A stretch of DNA of 64,000 bases from Catenovulum agarivorans YM01 (lineage in GTDB: Bacteria > Pseudomonadota > Gammaproteobacteria > Enterobacterales > Alteromonadaceae). The stretch lies in contig NZ_JH767526.1 of NCBI RefSeq assembly GCF_000281085.1, forward strand, positions 140,148-204,147, in the 5' to 3' direction. Every line of letters starts with the position of its first letter. Position 1 is the first letter of the stretch. The translations under genes were made by a program, and so were the position numbers. Under the pieces are notes generated by a model that saw nothing but the letters and a program-made list of their open reading frames with translations, was not told where the DNA came from and did not search any database. Below, one piece after another: positions 49,170 to 58,705 of the stretch.

Positions 49170-51089
49170 TTATAACTCGCTTGGTTTTCCAATGAAATAA
49201 CCTTGAGTACCATCGACAAAAATTTGTTCGAGGGCGTATTTTTCTTCTTGAGTTTCGACACTTTCGGCTAAAACTGAAATACCTAGGCGGTGGGCGAGGT
49301 CAACAATCACGCGTAAGAAATATTGATTGTTTTTATCTTCGTTTATATTTCTGCTGTAACTACCATCCACTTTAATAAAATCGGGTTTAATATCGCGGAA
49401 AAATTTAAATGAAGTAAAACCAACCCCAAATCTTTCAACGGTTAAACGAGCGCCCGTTCTGTGCAACATTGTAATAAATCTTTGAGACGCTTGAATGTTT
49501 TGTTGTAAACCAAACTCTGATATTTCGAATACCAGTTTGGCGCTGATCATTGAATCGCGTAACAATCTGCGTTCTAACCAGACACAAAATTGTTCATCAT
49601 GCGCAGAGCGTGCGGTTAAGTTAATCGCAAAAAATTGATTGTTTAAGTTTTTGTTTTGTACCGTTTTAATGGTTGCATCAACAACTAACTTATCTATCTC
49701 AATAATTTTATCCATTTTTTCTGCCATAGCGACAAAGGATGCGGTCGGTAACACATCACCATGCACGTTGACAAATCGAGCAAGTATTTCTGAATAAACT
49801 TTAGCTGTTTTATTTGCGGGTTGAATCGGTTGGTAATAGAGTTTAACTTGCTGTTTTTCAATAACCTCATCAATCACTGATTTCCAGTTTTGGTTACCGT
49901 ATTTGGCACTGACACTATTTAATATCGACTTATCATTTTGAATATGCCAGCCGTTTGCTTGTTTGGTTAGCGCTATACTAATACCTGTGTCGGCTAAGGC
50001 TAAAAGTTCACCCATAGAGTCGCCAGCTTGATAGGGCACTATGCCACTATAACCTATGCTATTGGTTTCTAACACTTGCTGTAATTCGGTAAAACGGCCA
50101 AACAGGTTCTGGGCAAAATTTTGTGCTTCTCTAATGGTTATGTTTGGAATTAATAACGCAAAATCAGAGCCATTAATCCGATACAATTGTGCGTTTTGGT
50201 AATTATTTGCGACGCGTTGAATATTTTGTGCGACATCACAAACATATTGGTCGCCGGCTTCGTACCCTCGGTTTTGATTGAGCTGTTGTAGTTCTGATGC
50301 TCGGGTGATAGTTAACACACCAAAATTTTCTTTTTGTTTGTCGGATAACAGGTTTTCTAAATCTTCAACAAAACTGAGTCGGTTGCCCAAACCGGTTAAT
50401 TCATCTTGGGTGGCTTCATGACGGTAGCTTTCGGCAGATTGTTGCCAATGATCAATTTGCCCCTTCAGTTGTGAGCGTAAGTCATTTACTTTGCTTGCTA
50501 GCTCTTTGAACTCGTTTGGTAATAGATGGGCTGAAATTTTTTCTGGTTCATTGCCTTGAGTGCGGTTAAAAGAGCGCACTATATGATGCACCGAGCGGAC
50601 GATAATTCGGCTGAGTACACTGCGGCTAATAACTGTATTAATCAAAGTTAGGACTAAAAAGACTAAGGCTAAACTATAAATTAATTTGTCTATTAATTGG
50701 TATTGCGCGCGACTAGACAGGATAAAACTGATGCGAATATCCGCCAATTGATTCGCATAAGTTTGCGCCTCAATTCTAGCGCCCATTAAACTTGCTAAAT
50801 GTTCAGATAAAATAAAGTCATGCTGGTTTGCTTCATACATATGCTCAACTTCACCGCTGAGCCTTTCTACTTTGAGCCATTGATAATCAAAACTGGTTTT
50901 TAAATTTTTGACCAGTTGTTTTGGGGTGTTCTTGTCGAATTCAAATAGACGGTTCAACTGAGCAACGTGGTCAAGTTGTTTTTGTTGAAGGTAACTTTGA
51001 TAGACACCGCAGAGCGTGAAAGCACTGCTGCTAGTTAATATAAGAAGAAAAACTAGATTTTGAATAATAATCCGTTGAAATATATTCAT
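49170..51089 (-). CDS. Membrane protein with degenerate GGDEF and EAL domains (LapD/CsrD-like)
   Basis: The 639-residue protein has two membrane helices (about 8-30 and 130-155) around a periplasmic domain, then a HAMP-like segment, GGDEF (about 230-390) and EAL (about 400-635) domains. The GGDEF site reads NGSDF, so cyclase activity is unlikely. In the EAL domain the ExLxR motif is EILAR and the later Asn, Glu and Lys positions are kept, but the metal-binding DD reads ER (VERFGVG). Hydrolysis is therefore doubtful. The layout resembles the c-di-GMP receptor LapD and the RNA-decay factor CsrD; no lapG gene adjoins to decide between them. Confidence 0.85.
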   Translation of the reverse strand: MNIFQRIIIQNLVFLLILTSSSAFTLCGVYQSYLQQKQLDHVAQLNRLFEFDKNTPKQLVKNLKTSFDYQWLKVERLSGEVEHMYEANQHDFILSEHLASLMGARIEAQTYANQLADIRISFILSSRAQYQLIDKLIYSLALVFLVLTLINTVISRSVLSRIIVRSVHHIVRSFNRTQGNEPEKISAHLLPNEFKELASKVNDLRSQLKGQIDHWQQSAESYRHEATQDELTGLGNRLSFVEDLENLLSDKQKENFGVLTITRASELQQLNQNRGYEAGDQYVCDVAQNIQRVANNYQNAQLYRINGSDFALLIPNITIREAQNFAQNLFGRFTELQQVLETNSIGYSGIVPYQAGDSMGELLALADTGISIALTKQANGWHIQNDKSILNSVSAKYGNQNWKSVIDEVIEKQQVKLYYQPIQPANKTAKVYSEILARFVNVHGDVLPTASFVAMAEKMDKIIEIDKLVVDATIKTVQNKNLNNQFFAINLTARSAHDEQFCVWLERRLLRDSMISAKLVFEISEFGLQQNIQASQRFITMLHRTGARLTVERFGVGFTSFKFFRDIKPDFIKVDGSYSRNINEDKNNQYFLRVIVDLAHRLGISVLAESVETQEEKYALEQIFVDGTQGYFIGKPSEL

Positions 51090-51246
51090 TAAACTCGATA
51101 CTCCATCACACGTTTATAGTTATGAGGTCATTCCCTGTGATTTAGAAATGGTATCTGTAGAATGCTTTTTACGCAACTGGAATCTTGTTTGTTGAATATA
51201 ATAGTGCAGGGGAGAAGTGTTTTATATAGCTAAATGAGCCAGTTAT

Positions 51247-51323
51247 TGGCTCCCCCTCCCCGACTCGAACGGGGGACCTGCGGATTAACAGTCCGTCGCT
51301 CTAACCAACTGAGCTAAGGGGGA
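51247..51323 (-). tRNA. tRNA-Asn(GUU), copy 1
   Basis: The 77-base gene (read on the minus strand) has acceptor stem TCCCCCT/AGGGGGA, D-arm AGCTCAGTTGGTTAGAGC, anticodon loop CTGTTAA with anticodon GTT, and encoded CCA. It is downstream of copy 2 on the same strand. Confidence 0.97.
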
Positions 51324-51347
51324 ACACTAAACTAACAGTCAACAAGT

Positions 51348-51424
51348 TGGCTCCCCCTCCCCGACTCGAACGGGGGACCTGCGGATTAACAGTCCGTCGC
51401 TCTAACCAACTGAGCTAAGGGGGA
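51348..51424 (-). tRNA. tRNA-Asn(GUU), copy 2
   Basis: Identical to the other tRNA-Asn copy, 24 bases away. It is the promoter-proximal gene of the pair. Confidence 0.97.
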
Positions 51425-51445
51425 ACATCTCGTCAACGGAGGCGC

Positions 51446-51474
51446 ATCTTAATGATACATGGGGGTGCTGTCAA
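51446..51474 (-). promoter_or_regulatory. Promoter of the tRNA-Asn pair, stringent type
   Basis: A perfect -35 box TTGACA (51474-51469) and a -10 box TAAGAT (51451-51446) are 17 bases apart. The discriminator TGCGCCTCCG is GC-rich, as in stable-RNA promoters. Transcription would start about 15 bases before the tRNA. Confidence 0.75.
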
Positions 51475-51556
51475 CACTGTTTTTTACAAAAAATTGAAAA
51501 TATTGCTAATCGCTCAAAATTCATGCGCGGGTGGCGGTTTGTTGTGCAATCTGTGT

Positions 51557-51604
51557 TATACCCAAGCTATTTGAAATCTCGTATCTTCAAGTAGCTTGGG
51601 TATA
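51557..51604. repeat. Palindromic extragenic element (48-base hairpin)
   Basis: The arms 51557-51575 and 51586-51604 are 19 bases each and match at 17, with outer part TATACCCAAGCTA/TAGCTTGGGTATA and a 10-base loop. No other copy was seen in the window. Similar TACCCAAGC hairpins are familiar from marine gammaproteobacteria, which is recollection rather than a search. Confidence 0.65.
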
Positions 51605-51865
51605 GATGTAGTTGTTATAGGGATTACAAACAAGTTTAGACATGTTTACCTGCTATCATTAGAAAAGCTTGTTATTTTGCGATCTTTAACTTAAAAACAT
51701 GCTAAGAGCCTTCTTATCAACAGTTTTCTATATGTGAAAACCGACTCATTGAAATAATTTGCACTAAATTGGTTGTTGACTAGCAGACAATTAGAAATAT
51801 TAAATTTGTGTACAAAAAGTGACAGGCCTAGCTGCAAGCCTAGATAAATACAGGGGTGGCTTTGG

Positions 51866-51888
51866 TTATCCACTAAAGCTGTGGATAA
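51866..51888. promoter_or_regulatory. Inverted pair of DnaA-box-like sites
   Basis: TTATCCACT (51866-51874, eight of nine) faces a perfect reverse DnaA box TGTGGATAA (51880-51888); 5 bases separate them. They could bind DnaA as an inverted pair; as a simple hairpin they would give an 8-bp stem. Confidence 0.45.
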
Positions 51889-52344
51889 CTGTGTGAACAA
51901 AATGGAATATCTTGAGCTATGCCCCATGGTTACTGTGTCAATAGATATTTTAAGAAAAATGCAATGAAAGTATAAAATTAAATAAAATCAATTGCTTAAT
52001 ATTTTGTTTGGCCAAGTTGGTTAAATTGTTGCTTAAATAAACAGTCGTTTAAACTTTGCACGTATCTTGTGCATATATCCATCGGGAAATAAACAATATT
52101 CGCTATGAGTCGCGTCAAAAAAAGAAATTTGCATGTAACATTTTTAAATCACTGATTTATAGTTTTTACCAGTTGTTAACAAAGACTACAATTTATAAAA
52201 AATACGGATTACTCGGTTTGACTGATATTTTGTAGTTACTCACGATTATTTTTAGCTTATTTGGTTGGATTGCTCGCTGATTATTGCTAGATCACGTAAA
52301 CTACTGCTCACTTTTTATTAAGAAGATGTGCTTGGTGGTTTGTA

Positions 52345-53700
52345 GTGTCAAATAATCGAAATCATAAAGATATGCTGACAGGTCCGATTGGCAAAACCCT
52401 TAAGGATATGACTATCCCTATGGTGATGGGCATGATTGCATTAATGTCTTTTAATTTGATTGATACCTTTTTTATTAGTTTGTTAGGCACAAACGAACTG
52501 GCGGCAATTAGTTTTACTTTTCCGGTTACTTTTACGGTAATTAGTTTAACTATTGGTTTGGGCATAGGGACATCAGCTGTCATTGCGACGACAATAGGTC
52601 AACAAAAACATCACTTAGCCAAAGACCAAGCAACTACAGCACTTATTATTGCGGTTATTTTGGTTGCGGCATTATCAACCCTTGGCTGGTTTATTATTCA
52701 GCCATTGTTTTCATTATTGGGTAGTGATGAAAATACTCAGCCTTTTATTACCGCTTATATGAAAATTTGGTATTTCAGCTCGGTATTTCTGGTTATCCCT
52801 ATGGTGGGTAACGCTATATTACGTGCATCAGGTGACACTAAAACACCTAGTATGATTATGGCACTGGGTGGTGCCATTAATGCTGTATTAGATCCTATTT
52901 TAATTTTTGGCCTTGGTGATTTTAACGGCTGGGGCATTGAGGGTGCAGCAATAGCAAGTCTAATCGCGTGGATGATAGGTGCCTGTGTCATGCTGTATTT
53001 GTTATCACATAAACGTCAGCTAATTGACCTTGCAATACCCAAACCAGATGAATTTATATTTGCGACCAAAAGTATTCTTAAAATTGGTTTACCAGCAGCT
53101 GGGGCAAATATGTTAACCCCTATAGCTATGTCTATTTTAACTGCGATTGTTGCCGCTTATGGCCATGAAGCTGTGGCGGCTTTTGGTGTGGGTAGCCGTA
53201 TTGAATCTATTGCTTGCATGTTGGTGTTAGCCATGTCTATGACTTTGCCACCTTTTATCAGTCAAAATTTAGGGGCAGGGCAAAACGCAAGGGTACAACA
53301 GGCGTACAAAATGAGTTGCCGATTTGTGCTGGCTTGGCAATTAGGCGTATTTATTTTATTGGCTATCTGCGCACCGCTAATCGCACGTGCGTTTGCTCAA
53401 GAAACAGAAGTACAAGATTTAATTCAGTTATTTATTTGGATTGTGCCACTTGGTTATGGGTTACAAGGCATAGTTATATTAACCAATTCTTCGTTTAATG
53501 CTTTGCACCAACCAACAATCGCACTAAAGCTTAGTGTGTTGCGTTTATTTGTCTTTTATGTGCCATGTGCTTATGTCGGTGGGAGCTTGTTTGGTATTTG
53601 GGGGCTCTTTATTGGCTGTGTTGTTGGTAATATATTGATGGCTGTGGTTTCTTATCTAAGATTTAATCAATATTTCCGTAAAGTTGAGTTGCAGGTTTAA
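52345..53700 (+). CDS. MATE family efflux transporter
   Basis: The 451-residue protein has twelve predicted membrane helices in two related halves, typical of Na+- or H+-driven multidrug and toxin exporters. Landmarks are [54 protein letters not shown] and [12 protein letters not shown]. The start is taken as GTG at 52345, with GGTGG about six bases upstream; an ATG at 52372 is the alternative. It ends three bases before uvrB. The substrate is unknown. Confidence 0.92.
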   Translation: MSNNRNHKDMLTGPIGKTLKDMTIPMVMGMIALMSFNLIDTFFISLLGTNELAAISFTFPVTFTVISLTIGLGIGTSAVIATTIGQQKHHLAKDQATTALIIAVILVAALSTLGWFIIQPLFSLLGSDENTQPFITAYMKIWYFSSVFLVIPMVGNAILRASGDTKTPSMIMALGGAINAVLDPILIFGLGDFNGWGIEGAAIASLIAWMIGACVMLYLLSHKRQLIDLAIPKPDEFIFATKSILKIGLPAAGANMLTPIAMSILTAIVAAYGHEAVAAFGVGSRIESIACMLVLAMSMTLPPFISQNLGAGQNARVQQAYKMSCRFVLAWQLGVFILLAICAPLIARAFAQETEVQDLIQLFIWIVPLGYGLQGIVILTNSSFNALHQPTIALKLSVLRLFVFYVPCAYVGGSLFGIWGLFIGCVVGNILMAVVSYLRFNQYFRKVELQV

Positions 53701-53702
53701 TT

Positions 53703-55721
53703 ATGTCAAACAAAACCTTTGAACTGGTTTCAGACTATGTCGCCAGCGGTGATCAACCCACTGCAATTGCAAAGTTGGTAGAGGGGTTAGACTGTGGTTT
53801 AGCGCATCAAACCTTGCTTGGGGTAACAGGCTCAGGTAAAACTTTTACTATGGCGAATGTGATTGCTGAGCTTGGCCGACCTGTGATTATGCTTGCACCC
53901 AATAAAACTTTAGCCGCGCAATTATATGGTGAAATGAAAGCTTTTTTTCCAAATAATGCGGTTGAGTATTTTGTTTCTTATTACGACTATTATCAGCCAG
54001 AAGCTTATGTCCCCTCGACTGATACCTTTATTGAAAAAGATGCTTCGATAAACGACCATATAGAACAAATGCGTTTGTCAGCGACTAAAGCCCTAATGGA
54101 ACGTCGTGACGTTATAATCGTCGCGTCGGTTTCAGCCATTTATGGTTTGGGCGATCCACAATCCTATATGCAGATGCTATTGCATTTGCGCCAAGGAGAC
54201 ATCATTGAGCAAAGGGGCATACTTAGGCGTTTAGCCGAAATGCAGTACACCCGCAATGACATTGATTTTCAGCGTGGTACTTATAGAGTTCGGGGGGATG
54301 TAATTGATATTTTTCCAGCGGATTCAGAGCGTGATGCTATCCGAGTTGAATTATTTGATGAAGAAATAGAACGCATCAGTGTATTTGACCCATTAACTGG
54401 TGAAGTTTCACGTAATCTTGCACGCACAACCGTTTATCCAAAAACACACTATGTTACGCCAAGAGAACAGATATTAGGCGCGATAGATAGAATAAAAGTT
54501 GAATTAAAAGAGCGTTTAACGCAATTTAGAGACAACAACAAATTAGTTGAAGAACAAAGGCTCAGCCAACGCACCCAATACGACTTAGAAATGATGCAAG
54601 AACTGGGTTATTGCTCAGGTATTGAAAATTACTCAAGATATTTGTCAGGTCGGGCTGAGGGCGAGCCACCACCAACTTTGATTGATTATCTGCCGGATGA
54701 CGGCATTATGATAATCGACGAGTCACATGTAACAGTGCCACAATTAGGTGCTATGTATAAAGGTGATAGGGCGCGTAAAGAAAACCTTGTGCAATATGGT
54801 TTTAGATTGCCATCTGCATTAGATAATCGACCGTTAAAATTTGAAGAGTTTGAGCAATTAGCGCCGCAAACTATTTATGTTTCAGCAACGCCGAGTGCTT
54901 ATGAAATTGAAAAATCTCAAGGTGACATAGCAGAGCAAGTTGTGCGCCCAACCGGTTTAATTGATCCGGAAATTGAGGTGCGGCCAGTTGGTACTCAAGT
55001 AGATGACTTGATGTCAGAAGCACGAAAGCGCATCGCTATTGGTGAGCGCGTATTGTGTACAACCTTAACCAAACGCATGGCTGAAGATTTAACTGATTAT
55101 TTAAACGATCACGATATTAAAGTGCGTTATCTACATTCAGATATTGATACGGTTGAGCGCATGGAAATTATTCGAGACTTACGTTTAGGCAAGTTTGATG
55201 TTTTGGTTGGCATTAACTTATTGCGTGAAGGTTTGGACATGCCTGAAGTGTCGTTGGTTGCAATATTAGACGCAGACAAAGAAGGGTTTTTACGCTCAGA
55301 ACGTTCACTGATTCAAACAATTGGTCGTGCGGCACGAAACTTAAATGGTAAAGCAATTTTATACGCTGATTCTATTACTAAATCTATGCGTAAAGCGATA
55401 GACGAAACGGATAGACGCCGCGAAAAACAACAAGCTTATAATGTTAAGCATGGCATTACACCTAAAGCGCTAAACAAAAAAATCACTGATGTGATGGATC
55501 TCGGTTATGATGATGAACCAAGCTCAGCAAATCAAGTGAAGTTAAGAAAAGTTAGTGACAAAAAAGCCCAATACACAGCTAAATCAGTTGAAGGACTCAC
55601 TAAACAAGTTAAAGCATTAGAAGGGCAAATGTTCGAATGTGCACGTAATTTAGAGTTTGAAAAGGCCGCAAAACTGCGTGACCAAATTCAAGATCTGCAA
55701 GCTCAATTATTAACTATGTAA
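53703..55721 (+). CDS. uvrB: Excinuclease ABC subunit B
   Basis: UvrB is the damage-verifying helicase-like subunit of nucleotide excision repair. The 672 residues match E. coli (673). It shows Walker [10 protein letters not shown] at 40-48, the beta-hairpin [12 protein letters not shown], motif II DESH, motif [11 protein letters not shown] and a C-terminal UVR domain that binds UvrC ([25 protein letters not shown]). No LexA box could be placed, as the gene follows the MATE gene after only two bases. Confidence 0.98.
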   Translation: MSNKTFELVSDYVASGDQPTAIAKLVEGLDCGLAHQTLLGVTGSGKTFTMANVIAELGRPVIMLAPNKTLAAQLYGEMKAFFPNNAVEYFVSYYDYYQPEAYVPSTDTFIEKDASINDHIEQMRLSATKALMERRDVIIVASVSAIYGLGDPQSYMQMLLHLRQGDIIEQRGILRRLAEMQYTRNDIDFQRGTYRVRGDVIDIFPADSERDAIRVELFDEEIERISVFDPLTGEVSRNLARTTVYPKTHYVTPREQILGAIDRIKVELKERLTQFRDNNKLVEEQRLSQRTQYDLEMMQELGYCSGIENYSRYLSGRAEGEPPPTLIDYLPDDGIMIIDESHVTVPQLGAMYKGDRARKENLVQYGFRLPSALDNRPLKFEEFEQLAPQTIYVSATPSAYEIEKSQGDIAEQVVRPTGLIDPEIEVRPVGTQVDDLMSEARKRIAIGERVLCTTLTKRMAEDLTDYLNDHDIKVRYLHSDIDTVERMEIIRDLRLGKFDVLVGINLLREGLDMPEVSLVAILDADKEGFLRSERSLIQTIGRAARNLNGKAILYADSITKSMRKAIDETDRRREKQQAYNVKHGITPKALNKKITDVMDLGYDDEPSSANQVKLRKVSDKKAQYTAKSVEGLTKQVKALEGQMFECARNLEFEKAAKLRDQIQDLQAQLLTM

Positions 55722-55745
55722 TTATTTTCCATTCAGGGAAGCTAT

Positions 55746-56822
55746 ATGTTCGATTTATTAAAACAGTGGTACAACAATAGATTTTCCGACCCAGATGCGG
55801 TCACTTTAGTTTTTATACTGTTGTTTTTGTTTGCGGTTGTATTGTATTTAGGCGACATACTCGCGCCTGCTATAGTCGCACTTGTGATTGCTTATTTACT
55901 TGAGTGGCCAGTTAGTCAACTGGTAAAAATAGGCGTGCGTCGCAGTATTTCAGTTGCAGGTGTATTGATTGTCTTTAGTTGTATTGTGTTTACGCTACTA
56001 ATTGGCTTAACCCCGCACATTTGGCAACAGATGAGCAATTTAATCAGTGAAATTCCAATCATTTTACAAAAAGGTCAAGACTACTTATTAAACTTACCGC
56101 CCGACTATCAGGGTTATATCAATGCTGAACAAATTAAAAATATTGTTGATTCGTTAAAACAACAATTGGTTGATACTGGCAAAGGTTTAGTTACAGCCTC
56201 CCTAAACTCATTAGTGACCTTAGTTGCACTGCTGGTGTATTTGGTGTTAGTACCTTTATTAGTGCTATTTATGCTGTTAGACAAAGACAAACTATTAAGA
56301 CAAATGCGAGTTATTTTACCTCGTCGACGTCGTTTGGCGATAACAGTTTGGGCAGAAATGAATCAACAAATTGGTAATTATATCCAAGGTAAAGTAATTG
56401 AAATTATAATTGTTGGCACAGTGTCGGTTATCGCTTTTTTATTGTTGGACCTAAGGTACGCCGTTTTGTTGGGCGTGGGGGTTGGTTTATCTGTATTGAT
56501 TCCGTATATAGGGGCTGCAGTTATTACCATTCCTGTCGCAGTAGTGGCTTTGTTCCAATTTGGTGTATCACCTGAATTTTGGTATGTAATGATAGTGTAC
56601 GCTGTTATTCAAGCAATTGACGGTAATGTCATTGTACCAGTGTTATTTTCACAAGCAGTCAATCTCCATCCAGTGTTTATTATTATTGCCGTATTGTTTT
56701 TTGGTGGCATTTGGGGTTTTTGGGGGGTATTTTTTGCCATTCCTTTAGCGACTTTAGTGAAAGCTGTGGTAAATGCTTGGCCAAGAGTTGATGAACCGGA
56801 AGAGATATTAAACAAAGTATGA
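55746..56822 (+). CDS. AI-2E family transporter (PerM-like permease)
   Basis: The 358-residue protein has about eight membrane helices: LVFILLFLFAVVLYLGDILAPAIVALVIAYLLEWP, then a soluble loop (about 90-145) and five helices from residue 150. The signature segments GYIQGKVIEIIIVG and GGIWGFWGVFFAIPLATL mark the family, which includes PerM, TqsA and Na+/H+ antiporters. Substrate cannot be assigned. The stop codon lies one base before the MITE-like element. Confidence 0.88.
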   Translation: MFDLLKQWYNNRFSDPDAVTLVFILLFLFAVVLYLGDILAPAIVALVIAYLLEWPVSQLVKIGVRRSISVAGVLIVFSCIVFTLLIGLTPHIWQQMSNLISEIPIILQKGQDYLLNLPPDYQGYINAEQIKNIVDSLKQQLVDTGKGLVTASLNSLVTLVALLVYLVLVPLLVLFMLLDKDKLLRQMRVILPRRRRLAITVWAEMNQQIGNYIQGKVIEIIIVGTVSVIAFLLLDLRYAVLLGVGVGLSVLIPYIGAAVITIPVAVVALFQFGVSPEFWYVMIVYAVIQAIDGNVIVPVLFSQAVNLHPVFIIIAVLFFGGIWGFWGVFFAIPLATLVKAVVNAWPRVDEPEEILNKV

Positions 56823-56823
56823 T

Positions 56824-57089
56824 TAGAGCTAAATCAATATAAATTGCGAGTATCAGAGCCATCACAGACAGTTCAATTTAAGGCGTATCATTGCAGGAAT
56901 GTAGGTACCTTTCAAAATGATACAACATAGAAGTGGGCTGTCTGTGAGGCTCCTGAAAGGCTGGGCTAAAAGCCATTTATTCTGCGTTAAGTTGGCTTGG
57001 CATAGACCCACTATGCCTGTGCCAACTTGCCTTGCCTAAATGGCTTTTATCTCCAGCTGATTATCGCTATTTATATTGATTTAGCTCTA
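56824..57089. mobile_element. MITE-like element with TA ends and two internal complex hairpins
   Basis: This 266-bp element fills most of the 313-base gap between the permease and bcp. Perfect 21-bp inverted ends (56824-56844, 57069-57089) begin with TA, as expected for an IS630/Tc1-type TA target. Inside are two structured hairpins. Hairpin 1 pairs CACAGACAG (56863-56871) with CTGTCTGTG (56938-56946) and GAGCC with GGCTC, enclosing GTATCATT/AATGATAC. Hairpin 2 pairs 56968-56979 with 57037-57048 (12 bp), AAGTTGGC with GCCAACTT and GGCATAG with CTATGCC, closing on ACCCA. No transposase frame is present. Confidence 0.72.
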
Positions 57090-57135
57090 GGGCTGTTTAA
57101 AGCCCTAACCACAAAGCTTGAGACTAAATTGACGG

Positions 57136-57612
57136 TTAAGCCTTAGCGTTTAAATAGTCTAAAACCACTTGGTGGTGGTCTTTAGTTTTGAACTTATCAA
57201 AAACTTTTTCGACGACACCTTGTTGGTTAACCAAAAAGCTGATGCGGTGAATACCATCATATTCTTTGCCCATAAACTTTTTTAAGCCCCATACACCAAA
57301 ACCATCGGCAACTTTATGGTCTAAATCTGACAATAAATCGAAGTTTAAATCGTGTTTCTCTTGAAAGCGCGCCAATTTTTTTGGCTCATCAGGGCTTAAA
57401 CCAAAAACAACTGTGTTGTGTTGCTCTAATAATTCAGCTTTAGTGTCACGTAGAGAACAAGCTTGAGTTGTACAACCAGGAGTCAGTGCTTTTGGATAAA
57501 AATAAACTAAAACTTGGTGGCTTTTTAACGTTTCGCTCAAACTGACAGAGCTTTCGTTTTGATTTAATAAAGTAAAATCTGGTGCTTGGCTGCCTTCGGC
57601 TAAATATTGCAT
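57136..57612 (-). CDS. bcp: Thiol peroxidase Bcp (peroxiredoxin Q)
   Basis: Bcp reduces hydrogen peroxide and organic peroxides with thioredoxin. The 158 residues (E. coli 156) have the peroxidatic C47 and resolving C52 in TPGCTTQAC, with YFYPK before them. It is divergent from dapA, as in many gammaproteobacteria. Confidence 0.96.
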   Translation of the reverse strand: MQYLAEGSQAPDFTLLNQNESSVSLSETLKSHQVLVYFYPKALTPGCTTQACSLRDTKAELLEQHNTVVFGLSPDEPKKLARFQEKHDLNFDLLSDLDHKVADGFGVWGLKKFMGKEYDGIHRISFLVNQQGVVEKVFDKFKTKDHHQVVLDYLNAKA

Positions 57613-57680
57613 ATCTTAATATTCCTTAAATTGGGTAAACTAATTCTACCGTAATTTGCACGTGTTGGTTCAATGCTAGC

Positions 57681-57724
57681 AGTCGTTTGCATGAAAAATA
57701 ACCGCTTTTCATGTGCAGGCGACT
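57681..57724 (+). promoter_or_regulatory. Imperfect hairpin in the bcp-dapA intergenic region
   Basis: AGTCG-2-TGCA-TGAAAA on the left pairs with its near complement (TTTTCATG..GCA..CGACT) across an 8-base loop. AATTTTT follows at 57725. It may be a leader hairpin or attenuator of dapA, or a terminator-like fold; no lysine riboswitch core was recognised. Confidence 0.4.
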
Positions 57725-57820
57725 AATTTTTAGAATTAATCTTTTCAAAATGCAGGTTAATTATTGTCTTTCTGCGCTCTCGCCATTACCATAGTGCGCT
57801 TGATTTTATGGGGGCATTAA

Positions 57821-58705
57821 ATGATCCGAGGAAGTATTGTCGCGTTAATTACACCAATGCACGAAGATGGCACGGTGGATTATCAAAGTTTAGAACAGTT
57901 AGTAGAGTTTCACGTAAATGCTGGCAGCCATGGTGTTGTTGCAGTTGGAACGACTGGTGAATCTGCAACCTTGCCAGTAGATGAGCATGTAAAGGTTGTT
58001 GAAACTGTTGTTAAAAAAGCTGCGGGTCGTATCAAAGTTATTGCTGGCAATGGCGCAAATTCAACCTCAGAAGCAATCGAACTGACTAAGTTAATGGCAA
58101 ATTCAGGAATAGATGCTTTCTTGAATGTAACGCCTTACTATAATAAACCGTCACAAAAAGGTTTAATTGCTCACTTTGAAGCGATTGCAAATTGCAGTGA
58201 AATTCCACAAATTTTATATAACGTCCCTGGACGCTGTGCCGTTGACTTATTGCCACCTGCTGTCGCGCATTTAGCTAAGCACCCAAAAATCATAGGTATT
58301 AAAGAAGCGACGGGCAGTATTGAACGCATCAAAGAAATAAAAGCGCTAGTTGCCGATGACTTTAGTTTGTTAAGTGGTGACGACGCTACTTCTTTAGAAT
58401 TTTTGCGTGCGGGCGGACATGGGGTTATTTCGGTAACAGCTAATGTTGCACCGGCAGAACTAGCACAGATTTGTAACTTATCTGCAGAAGGTAAGTTTGC
58501 TGAAGCAAAAGAGATTGACGATAATTTACAAGTACTACATCGTGACTTGTTTGTTGAGTCGAACCCTGTGCCAGTAAAGTGGGCAATGTATAGAATGCAT
58601 AAAATTGAACACTGTGTATTTAGATTACCTTTGCTTCCACCTGAACCAAATTCACAAAAAGTAATCGAACAAGCTTTACGCCAATCAGGTTTTCTAAATG
58701 ATTAA
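57821..58705 (+). CDS. dapA: 4-hydroxy-tetrahydrodipicolinate synthase
   Basis: DapA condenses pyruvate with aspartate semialdehyde, the first committed step to lysine and diaminopimelate. The 294 residues (E. coli 292) have the Schiff-base lysine K161 in GIKEATG, GTTGESATL near the active site and YNVPGR with the catalytic tyrosine region. It overlaps bamC by eight bases, the standard neighbour pair. Confidence 0.98.
   Translation: MIRGSIVALITPMHEDGTVDYQSLEQLVEFHVNAGSHGVVAVGTTGESATLPVDEHVKVVETVVKKAAGRIKVIAGNGANSTSEAIELTKLMANSGIDAFLNVTPYYNKPSQKGLIAHFEAIANCSEIPQILYNVPGRCAVDLLPPAVAHLAKHPKIIGIKEATGSIERIKEIKALVADDFSLLSGDDATSLEFLRAGGHGVISVTANVAPAELAQICNLSAEGKFAEAKEIDDNLQVLHRDLFVESNPVPVKWAMYRMHKIEHCVFRLPLLPPEPNSQKVIEQALRQSGFLND

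Larger units (their letters stand above)
51475..52344. other. Gene-free AT-rich region between tRNA-Asn and the MATE gene
   Basis: About 870 bases hold no convincing gene. Contents are a long palindromic repeat (51557-51604), an inverted pair of DnaA-box-like sites (51866-51888) and a very AT-rich stretch (about 51940-52250) ahead of the MATE gene. A 78-codon minus frame at 51691-51927 has no ribosome site or recognisable product. Confidence 0.6.

Noticed and set aside
51691-51927. 78-codon minus-strand frame in the gene-free region
   Set aside because: It has no ribosome site, no family resemblance and AT-biased composition; it also covers the DnaA-box pair.
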